The translations under genes and the position numbers were made by a program. A DNA stretch of 64,000 nucleotides from Rotaria macrura (lineage: Eukaryota; Rotifera; Eurotatoria; Philodinida; Philodinidae), in assembly GCA_900239685.1 (NCBI GenBank), contig OENT01000078.1, forward strand, positions 175,317 to 239,316, written 5' to 3'. Of the stretch, positions 55,223-64,000 are shown in pieces; within the stretch, counting starts at the first letter, position 1; each line of letters opens with the position of its first letter. The notes beneath the pieces were generated by a model that did not search any database, was not told the DNA's origin, and was given only the letters and a program-made list of their open reading frames with translations.

Positions 55223-58035
55223 AGGTCATTATTTTTTTCTAATTAAAATCTTTACAATCATCCGCAGCATATTTCTTCATAGTTTCAAATATCCTTGTTG
55301 AGAATTTATCTGTTTTTTTTTATGCCTTTATTAACAGCTAATAGACGACTTTTATTAGAAAGGATTATCATTCACACTAGCATCACAAGAAAATATTGAT
55401 TTCTTTCAAACAATTATTTTCTTGAAATAAATCAGTATTTAGCACACTGTTTCAATGATACCACGTATATCCTATGAACTTTTCCTTCTACTTATCCCCT
55501 TACACGCTGAGCTTTCCATTTGAGGTCTGCGATTTAGGGTATATTGCAATTTCAGTGTGCTATTCTGACAAATATTTTGTTTACTGCCGAGAAAATCAGA
55601 AAAAGGATGTAAATTTCAATTTTTGATTCAAAAACTGTTGTCCTATTCTTTTATTTTTATCCTAAAAATGACGAAATGAGACATGCAAGTTTATCAAAGA
55701 CAAGAGACTATCATAATTATATTGATTAATAAGAGTATCAACGAAATCTTAAAAACTCAAAGCAACCATATTCTATGAGGTTTTCTACGCAAAGACCGAA
55801 ATGAGGGACGTTTTTCACCCTCCCTCAGAGCCAGCTCTAACATCATTTTTTAAATTACTCCCAATCCTGCCTCAGTCTGTGCTTCCCAAAACGTATTTTA
55901 ATATTTTCATTAAAATATTTGTGGCTATTTGTGTGCTGATCTTATAACTTAATTCGCAGTATTTTGTCAAAGTACTGACAAGTTTCTTAAAGTACAAAAA
56001 ATAGTTACAAGAGAAAAACAATAGGCAGAAGACTAAAATTGGTACTTTAACCTTTTACGCCCTTTAACGGTTTCCGAAGAACCACTAATAAATTAACTTC
56101 AAATATAGAGTATCAGTCTGCCTAATACGGCAATTATGTTATCTGATCTTTCTGATGTCCTTCTCTGTGTGTAGAGTTGCTAGGCTGCTATGGGAACCGT
56201 TTTGTAGAGAAATGGCATTGAAAGCCCTACTTAGCTCTGATGTTTTTTCTTTAAGCACGTTATTCAGTGATAAATACAAATCTATTCAATATCATTAGAG
56301 TAATGAGGAAAAGAAAGGAAGAAACCCATCAAAATTAACACCCAAAAACTCCTTTTTTTCTCATCTGTATTGTACAATGAGTATGTACTTTGCTCTGGGT
56401 CATATTATGACCTTTGAAGGCATTTAATTCACATTAAATGTTGTTTCAGCTTCTCATGAGTTGCAATTTCTAATACACATATTGACTTGGCCCTTGTCTG
56501 CTCTCCAGTCGCTCAGTATCGGCTCTATAATTGATTGCATTCCTTAGAACGTACAAATAAAGGACTTATCGTGAAGCGTTCAAAATAAACGTAGTCAAAT
56601 AGTGGACTTTGCCGTCTACTATAATACATCACAGGACTTGTGAAAGATCTATACTGATTTTAGATCTAGAAAAGTTAGTTTTGATGAATTCGAATTTTTT
56701 CAAAATTATCGAGTTACCAGATCTGTTATTTAAAAAATGCACCGATAAAACTAAGTATTCCTTTTAGCAATCGGTAGTGCATAAATTTCCCTATAGAAAA
56801 CACCCTGTTCGATTTCAAATCCTATGATTCTCTTATTTTCGACGATCGTTCTACAAACAATCATTCCAGTGGCCAAGGGGAGGCAAAGGACTAACTTTTA
56901 TTTTGAAGTTAAAGTGCCCTCCCTACACAAGAATACAATTAAAAGTGATAAGTGTACAAAATAATATTGCTCGGAATCAATTAATCTTTGCTTTTTGGTT
57001 TTCTCTATGTAACAAAGAAACAATGTATGTATTTCTTCCGGTGCAATCTTAACCTTACTTGACCTGCGCCATTCGCCCAACCGAAATTCTTCCTCACCTC
57101 ACTCTGCCTGTCGATACAATTAAAATCTCTTCCTCATCCCGTCCCACTCAGTTTTGGTCTCGGATTCTACGGCAAATGTCTCGTAAAAGTTAGAAAATCT
57201 CAACCCTTTTCTATTTTCAAGAGAGGAGAAAAAAACAGGCACTAATCGAAAAGTTTTCATGTGAGTAAAGTATTGTCTAAACCATACCCTAATGGTCAGA
57301 AAATTTTCCCAAGTATTCATAATTCTTTAATATTGACTAGGTGTAAATAGTCTGAACCTATTAGAGGGTGTTTATCAATTTCATTGTTATTTATTTATGT
57401 AGACGACAAGATGATCTATAATAAATCTAGCTATTATTTTATATATATACGCCTGCATATCTTCGAACCTTCCGTTTCATTATTCAACTATGTCGGATTC
57501 CTCTTCTTTGAACATACCGACATTTTCACGACATCCGAATACTAGAATCTTGCCAAGAGTTATCAATATATTAGAGAAGGACCATAGTATGAATATGATA
57601 ACGAATCAGAGTTCTCAACTAAGAAACGTCGCTGAACTTTGGCCAGGATCCTGAATGGAACTGTTCAAGAACGGAATGCCCAATGCTTAAAAAATTGTAA
57701 GTATAATTTGGATCTTGATAAGAAACATGCAAGAACCAAGATAAGATCTGTTCTGGTTAATGTTAAGAGACTAGAAAACTGTAATTTTCTCATTCCTATT
57801 ATAGGAACTAAGCAAGAGTCAATGAAACGATTCCCTTACGTTTTCAGCTAAGTCTATCTCAGAATCTGTTGCAGATTTATAAATAGGTAGAAAATAAAAT
57901 TTCAAAATAAGTGTGAAGTACAACCTGAACGACGATAAAAAAGGATTTTTCCAGATCTTATCGTAGTTTTCCTCGAAACACGAAGACTTTCTGTAAACCG
58001 AATAATCTACTGACATTTTATATTGATCGTGTCGT
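55223..58035. other. Intergenic, no firm gene
   Basis: Includes a short ATG frame at 57490-57654 (MSDSSSLNIPTFSRHPNTR..., 54 codons) behind a TATA-like run at 57440; a second frame continues past its stop to a donor-like GTAAGT at 57698. No family is recognised; it may be a broken or spliced orphan gene. Confidence 0.3.
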
Positions 58036-58208
58036 GCTCTAGGGGGAAAAGCGACAATTCAGGATTGCGTACTTCCATTGTACTTCCAGTGTGCTTCACT
58101 TCTACTACCATGCTACTTCCATTTACTTCCATTATTCTACTTCCATCTTACTTCCTTGAACTTCAAAAACTTTTGAAGTAGATAAAGTATCGCTTTTCTC
58201 CCTTGAGC
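58036..58208. mobile_element. 173-bp MITE with ACTTCCAT repeats
   Basis: Terminal inverted repeats of 19 bp with about two mismatches (GCTCTAGGGGGAAAAGCGA; the right end is ...TCGCTTTTCTCCCTTGAGC). The interior is a run of degenerate ACTTCCATT units. Target duplication unclear. The ACTTCCA motif is shared with the 187-bp element at 44682. Confidence 0.7.
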
Positions 58209-59872
58209 GTGATACTTTTAATAGAGGAATATAGCGAATCTTAATAATCTTAGAATTTTTTGAAAATCTCTTCAAAAAGTATATAAATGTTCACACCAAA
58301 AGAAAGTGTCGTTCGTTTTTGTTTTCGTAATCAGAATGTGTCACATTCTTTCAAGCATTCTTTCTACTGGGTAGTCCTTTACCGTATAGTTTTGCATACA
58401 CGGCTGCATATAAACAGCATGATTGAATATGCGACACATACATTTTCCAGATCTGTTTTTTTTTCAAAAACTAACTATTTCTCGATTATTGATCACTCAA
58501 GAACATGGCTCCCTCCGTCATTGGTCCAGAGAGAGCAACTCTGAAGGGGTCTGTTGAAGAACGTGCCAAATCAATCGCAGTCATATCCCAAGATCTGACT
58601 TACTTGAGTTATTTACAATAGAAATAATTAAATCTAAATAAATTTAAAAGATACCATAACATGCTTTAATACAAAAAAAATGATAATACATGCTTTATGG
58701 TAGGTTCGAACCGTGCGTTGAGAATGTGTTACATGCGTCTTGAAACAATGTTTCGTGCTCTTGATGGAAAAAATATATCGCAACGAACTCCTCTACGAAT
58801 ACGTAGAGGTGTCGTACATTATGTCACAAATATCGACACATGTGACACAGCTTATCTTAGTATAAAGAGACATATCGATGAATAAGTTTTCAAAATAGCT
58901 CTGCAAGTGACAACTTGGACGGATAGTTATTTAGAAGTATGCGAATATGCGAATAGACTCACATATCTCAGGAGATACAAAAATCAATGAAATACTATAC
59001 AAATGTCATGGCTCATATCTGATTATGTAATTTCATAAGTCTCCAAAGTGAATGGCAGATGAACGTAAAGGAAGATAGTGTTTGACCATACATTTATTCG
59101 CTGATAAATCTCCAAAATTACCGTTCGAGAACGGTAAACAGGCTTAATTGTTTGGGTCATTTTGAAAAACCAAGTTTCGCGTAGCATAGAGTTTTTGTGA
59201 AAACTCAATACTTTCAGAAACCACCCAAAACAACTGCCACTCCCTCACACCCTCATGCACAACGAAAACTCACACTCATTGTGGTAGAAGTTGATACTCC
59301 TACGCTAGGAATGTCAGTGTCCTGTTCTAATGAACCGGAGCGCATCTCAAACTTTCTTTTTCAGTGTTGCATTGATGCTAAACGAAACCAATATCACTAT
59401 CACGTAGAGCGAAGTCGATAACATAGAGAAGTGCATTTTTTATTTACATGACTATTAGTTTTCTTGAAAAAATGAATGACACGAAGGAGCTGTGTCTCCT
59501 AAACAGAAAAGTCCCGAGTTCATTATTAATCTTTGTTTTCAGTTTTTTCGTACACAATAATTGTTCTCTTCCAAAGCCTCTCGCATGAGCTAAACATACT
59601 TTCAATAGCCTATGAAATCATGCGAAGGGTATTGTTTTTCATTGCTTCTTTAATAATTTAGTTGGTTTTATAAATGTAATACATCGATGAAGGTGATTCC
59701 ATCACGAAACTTTGCTAAAACTCATTTTTAGCCAAGAGTAAGACTCCTTTTTTTCTAAAAAGTGGTGCTTTAAACGCTGTTTTTTTACAACGTATCCTAT
59801 GGTCATATTTGTAATTTTTATGAACACATCAACGGGCCATAAGCAACGTGATAGTATCACCATCAAATGATG
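58209..59872. other. Intergenic, no gene recognised
   Basis: Open stretches at 58287-58544, 58697-58885 and 59197-59421 lack recognisable domains. An imperfect inverted repeat is visible at about 58787-58808 (CTCCTCTACG / CGTAGAGGTG). Confidence 0.4.
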
Positions 59873-60173
59873 AACCAGGTCGAAAAATTAGACATTAAGT
59901 CTTGCACGATCAAATGAAATCGTACAAAAAATCGTGGTCTCGTATATCTTACATCAATTTTTACAGTCAGATTCTTGTAAGATCTTACTGTCACATAAGA
60001 TTTTCTATACTCTTATAATCAGATCTGACAGAAGAACAAGATCTGTCAAGAGTTTTAGAGTAAGACTTGATGTCAGACTTATGAGAACACAATTTTGTGT
60101 ACGATTCTTCGTCTGATATTGCAATATCATACAAGATCAGATGCAGAATCTTGCCAGATCTTGGCACCTGGTT
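59873..60173. mobile_element. 301-bp element, AACCAGGT ends, AGATCT-rich
   Basis: Ends AACCAGGT / ACCTGGTT. The interior has many AAGATCT/CAGATCT/TAAGATC units in both orientations (around 59970-60160). Its layout resembles the CCCAGGTC elements, but with a different internal palindrome. No ORF or clear target duplication. Confidence 0.6.
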
Positions 60174-60631
60174 GTCTGCACTGGGGAAGTTTCGTTCATA
60201 AAATTTAAAAATATTATTTTGATCTGCAATTATGCTCTCAAAGAGATGGCAGTATTATAAAAATGATTGTAGAGCCACGAATGAATAATGTAGTGGTTGC
60301 TTTATGATGGTTTCTGATTGTTTCTTTTCTTTGGATTGAAGGAACTATTTAAGAAGTACTGCACATAGACCACAATCAGTTTCAGCAGAATATTTTCTGT
60401 CAATCTCACCAATTTGATAAATATTTTCAGAGTAATTAGATCTAGCAAATTTAGAAAAGAAATTGGAAATTTCTGCTCAAATTGGGTAACTTATTATGGA
60501 GATCTGCAATCGTTACAATACTTTCACCCAACTATGTTTGGAATGCTTTCAGTAAATTTTAATTTTGTACAGAAAACTGACAGTTATGATAGAAATTTTT
60601 TTACCATAGATACTACCAACCATCGGCTATT

Positions 60632-60955
60632 CCCAGGTCGAACAAGCACGGTCGTAAACGACCGTATACGGAGAAATACGGCCAAATACATGGTCCAGTA
60701 TTACGATCGTATATCTCTGTGTCGTATGCGGGGAAATACGACGATATACGGAGAGAAAAACGATCGTTTATGGTCCTCGTATACAAAATCCGTAAACGGT
60801 TTCCATTTTCCACCATGTACCTCCGTATACGATCGTATTTGTCCGTACACGACACGGAGATATACGACCGTAATACTGGACCATGTAAAACGATATAGTA
60901 CGACCGTATACGGTCGTTACCAGCCGTATACGAAGTCCGTAATTGTCGACCTGGG
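60632..60955. mobile_element. 324-bp near-palindromic element, CCCAGGTCG family
   Basis: Ends CCCAGGTCGA / TCGACCTGGG. Inverted halves (CATGGTCCAGTATTACGA against CGTAATACTGGACCATG) are packed with CGTATACGG-type palindromes. The long open frames crossing it on both strands are by-products of the repeat. Confidence 0.82.
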
Positions 60956-60974
60956 ATGGTATTAATGAAGGGAC

Positions 60975-61165
60975 GGGGCATTGCTACCCACTATGGGAGG
61001 TGGGTACACCCCTATGGGGGGCGTCTGTAACCATAAACTATTTCTTTAACCCCCCCCCCCCCGGGGGGGGAGTTGGTGTCTGTAACCAGCGGCTTTGTCT
61101 AACCCCCGAGGGGGGGGGGGGCTGAACCAAGGATTTTGTCTGTAACTGGGGGTAGGGGGCGTGGG
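60975..61165. repeat. Tandem repeat with C/G homopolymer tracts
   Basis: Three copies of GTCTGTAAC at 61023, 61078 and 61138 (55-60 bp apart), separated by tracts including C13 followed directly by G8 (61050-61070) and a G12 run (61110-61121). Runs of four or more G recur to 61166. It could form G-quadruplex or hairpin structures (inference); tract lengths may be unreliable in the assembly. Confidence 0.75.
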
Positions 61166-61899
61166 GAGCATAAAAATTCTCACTCTTAAACTTCCACTAA
61201 CTATTCTCTTCGAACAGATATGTGAGTTCCACAATAAAATTATTATCATTATAAGAACTTGATGGACAGCAATCGGTAAATGTACCCGAAACAAGAAAAT
61301 TGGTTCAAATTTCAATACTTTCATCATCATCAACAGCAACGAAAAAAGCTTAAACTTTTGACGGCGATATTTTAATTGCTGAGGAAATTACTAACAAGCA
61401 TAATGAAATCATTATAGAGAATCATGAACAAGAATAGAAGCGAAAGTTAATTGTTGTTTATGAAAAAATACATATGTTACAGTTTATCAACGTCAAGAAA
61501 AACACGGTATTTTCACCTTTTTATTTCATGAATAATAATCATAATTTAACAACAAATACTGTTGTATATGTATATATATATGAGTAGGAAAAAAAGAAAA
61601 ACGAAGGCGAGAAGAATGTAGTAGAAGAAGCTCAAAGAAGAGAGGAGAAAAATAGAAAGTATATGTATGATAGAAAAAAAGGAAAATACTCACTAACCTC
61701 CTTTTGATTATTGTATTCGAAATGATTCTTTTAATTATGCAATTAGATAGAACCTAGAAACCTTGAAAAGGAAGACAGAAAGCATGATACTTTCACTTAG
61801 GCTCTCTTAAAATTATATTCACAGTTGCATGAAAACCGGGTCTGAATATAAATCTATACAAGGATCCAGGATCAGTTATGAATTGAAAATCATGAATTG
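61166..61899. other. Intergenic, purine-rich
   Basis: No gene. A purine-rich stretch on the + strand lies at about 61585-61680. No repeat boundaries recognised. Confidence 0.5.
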
Positions 61900-61910
61900 G
61901 GGCGAACCGG

Positions 61911-62815
61911 TAGGTTATCATTTACCCTAAATTCTGGTACCCTGAATGTATCCCTAAATTCAATCCACATTTGTGGAAAATGAAATCGAAAAAGTGAAAA
62001 CTAGTAACCAAGTAGGGATTTTGATTTAAGGATTTTTTGATTTAGGGATTTTTTTCTAAAGTACAATATAGCAGACACATTGTATCGCTAGTCATTCTCC
62101 TTTACTTACGGCACCCAATTATCTAAAATCAATATTTCGAACTTGCGAACAATGTTTCCATACATCTGGTGACCAGAATGTATTTTAAATTTTAATGAAA
62201 CATTTCTTGACATCTAGCAACAGAAGCTTTTGCTTTCGATAATTAGTCTTCGTAAATCATCTAATGCTACAACAGTTTTAGCCATCAAGAAATAGGCAAA
62301 GAGTTTTCAATTTGTTTATAAATGTAGACTGCAAAATAATATTGAAGTTTTCAATTGACATAAAGTGTAAAAGTTTACATATACTTTTTGAAACCGTCTG
62401 ATATCTAGTTGTGTATTATTTCGAAGGATCTGGTGACCAGTTGCATACTTTTCGAATGCATCTGATGATGAGTTCGATATTTCTCGAAGAGAACCGGCGA
62501 ATGGTTCCATATTTTTCCGAAGGATCTGATGCCCAGCTTCACGCTTTTCTCGGAAGATCTGGTGACTAGATCCATAGTTTTATAGACAACTGAAATCGAA
62601 CAGTTCCATTCCTTGACTGAGACTTGTTACAGTTCTGATGTTAACACGTCTAATATGCGAAAAGGGCTCAATACGGAATTCGTAAAAAAAATCCCTAAAT
62701 CAAAATCCCTACTTGGTTACTAGTTTTCACTTTTTCGATTTCATTATCCACAAATGTGGATTGAATTTAGGGATACATTCAGGGTACCAGAATTTAGGGT
62801 AAATGATAATCATTC
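61911..62815. mobile_element. 905-bp foldback element with long TIRs
   Basis: About 140-bp inverted ends (61915-62055 and 62683-62811), including TTATCATTTACCCTAAATT / AATTTAGGGTAAATGATAA and the blocks GGTACCCTGAATGTATCCC and CTAGTAACCAAGTAGGGATT. An 11-bp direct repeat, GGGCGAACCGG, flanks it (61900-61910 and 62816-62826) and is a likely target duplication. The interior (about 62420-62580) holds five degenerate copies of a roughly 32-bp unit around GAAGGATCTGGTGACCAG. No ORF. Confidence 0.8.
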
Positions 62816-62826
62816 GGGCGAACCGG

Positions 62827-63887
62827 ACCGTGTCTGGATTTGTAGAGATTGGCAGCACTCTCTCTCTCTACTTCAGTAGCGTCTTTTTCGATTCCTATAA
62901 TTTTGCAGACTAAGATAAAACGTGTCACATGTAACGTGATTGCAATACATTAAAGAACGACACGAAGTGCTCGCTGTGATGTGACACACTTCATCCAGTA
63001 AAAGCACGACAATTTCGGAAAGAATGATTCGAATCTATCATACAGCGCATTTTTCATGTTTTTCCATTTAATTATTTTTATTTTGAATAATTCAAGCAAG
63101 CCAGATTTCCGGATTCGAATGACCTTGATATAGTCCAATTTCTATCAGACAGCTTTATTGTAGTTATACCTTAATCATCGATCAAGAGCAGCATGTTCTC
63201 GAATAATCAATCAAATAGAAATCGTTTCGAAAAAGAATTATTTTGCAAACGTAGGTGTCGTATGCTAAATCACGGTGTTTATATTAGGGATCGAAAATAT
63301 GGCTTTTTCCAAATACCAGTCCTAGCCCAGGTCCCGGTCCAATTTTTCTTTCAGTCCCGATCCTGATCGCGGTCTCGATTGTCACTAAAATGTAATATTT
63401 TCACATTGAAAAACTCAGCATTTGCGTTTTTTCGGAATCCAAACATTCCATGTAAACGTCAGCTCACACAAGTATTTTAGAGTAAATGGAATGTCTTTGA
63501 TCTGAGAAGTAGCTCAGGATATGAAAGACTAGGGCTTCTATTTTTAGGAAGAGTTCCAAATTTTTTTGCAAGGTTGAGTCTCAATCTTGTGTTTATTTTC
63601 TTATTTCCAACGAGTAGAAAAGTTTTTCTCAAGTGAGATGTGGATTAGTACAACAAGATAAATATAAGCAATTCACACTAAAATGGCAGAATAGTGATAA
63701 AACACTACAAAGAAGGGGATGTTTAAACTAGTCATGCACTAGTGCCAGTGCAGAACTGGGGATTGGGTATCTATATAGCTCAACCAGTGTTTCCAATGGA
63801 AATCTAAAACAAAATGTACATGTACACTTTACTTAGACGAGAAAAGTGTACGCTAACACTTTGTTTTTGGCACCAAAGTGTACAAAC
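62827..63887. other. Intergenic / decayed repeats
   Basis: No gene. Segment 63285-63390 has C/G-rich CCCAGGTCCCGGTCC and CAGTCCCGATCC motifs like those of the GC-rich hAT ends; segment 63810-63885 has repeated GTGTAC/GTACAC motifs. Boundaries cannot be set. Confidence 0.4.
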
Positions 63888-64000
63888 CAGAGCTCCGCGG
63901 GACAACCTACAAGGTGTCCCGTCCCGTCCCGTATCCCGCGTTTCTCTAGTCCCGTCCCGTCCCGTCCCGCTCCATTTTTCTTTACGAGTCCCGTCCCGTC
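63888..64000. mobile_element. Edge of a GC-rich hAT-like element (truncated by window)
   Basis: Begins CAGAGCTCCGCGGGAC, close in form to the CAGAGGTGGGCGGGGC end of the element at 45475, then repeats CCCGTCCCGT many times. The rest is beyond the window. Confidence 0.5.

Noticed and set aside
60414..60981. Long overlapping frames on both strands (183 and 122 codons)
   Set aside because: They run across a near-palindromic element made of CGTATACG units; the repetitive protein (repeated YDR/YTR) is a by-product of the repeat.

Overview
The window is eukaryotic DNA: strongly AT-rich, with genes cut by many tiny GT-AG introns (mostly about 45-80 bp). The combination of very short introns, ancient duplicated genes with homogenised stretches, a Penelope-like element with repeated and inverted ends, a decayed mariner, many short hAT-like non-autonomous elements and a VIT-VWA gene suggests a bdelloid rotifer, probably an AT-rich Rotaria-like genome. 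That assignment is inference; no marker gene was checked.

Layout. 1-2861 (+): 3' part of a PFKFB gene (6-phosphofructo-2-kinase / fructose-2,6-bisphosphatase). 2927-4208: dead mariner with TIRs and TA target site. 4211-10449: gene-poor. 10450-18870 (+): complete 29-exon Slo/BK-type potassium channel, 1124 codons plus stop, whose Ca2+ sites and S4 are altered. 21714-22473 (-): a small membrane-like ORF and an ALF/scygonadin-like gene with an in-frame stop. 22990-26275 (-): degenerate Penelope-like retroelement. 27591-31975 (+): second PFKFB copy including its P-loop exons. 35558-37255: a short membrane ORF and a frameshifted DUF3293-like gene. 39086-40149 (-): two-exon rhodopsin-like GPCR. 43514-43927: orphan ORF. 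44282-50099 (+): VIT-VWA pseudogene split by three transposon insertions, one containing an assembly gap (47692-48310). 53824-54807 (+): intron-less alkaline ceramidase. 54972-64000: mostly small palindromic or foldback elements and G/C-tract repeats, ending in the edge of another GC-rich hAT-like element.

The intact genes belong to unrelated pathways (fructose-2,6-bisphosphate control of glycolysis, membrane excitability, peptide or amine signalling, ceramide turnover); nothing suggests an operon or cluster. The most notable points are the BK-type channel with both canonical Ca2+ sites and one S4 arginine changed, the sharp near-identity tract between the two PFKFB copies, the ALF-like gene, and a set of non-autonomous elements packed with short palindromic motifs, several with clean target-site duplications that show how the VIT-VWA gene was broken.
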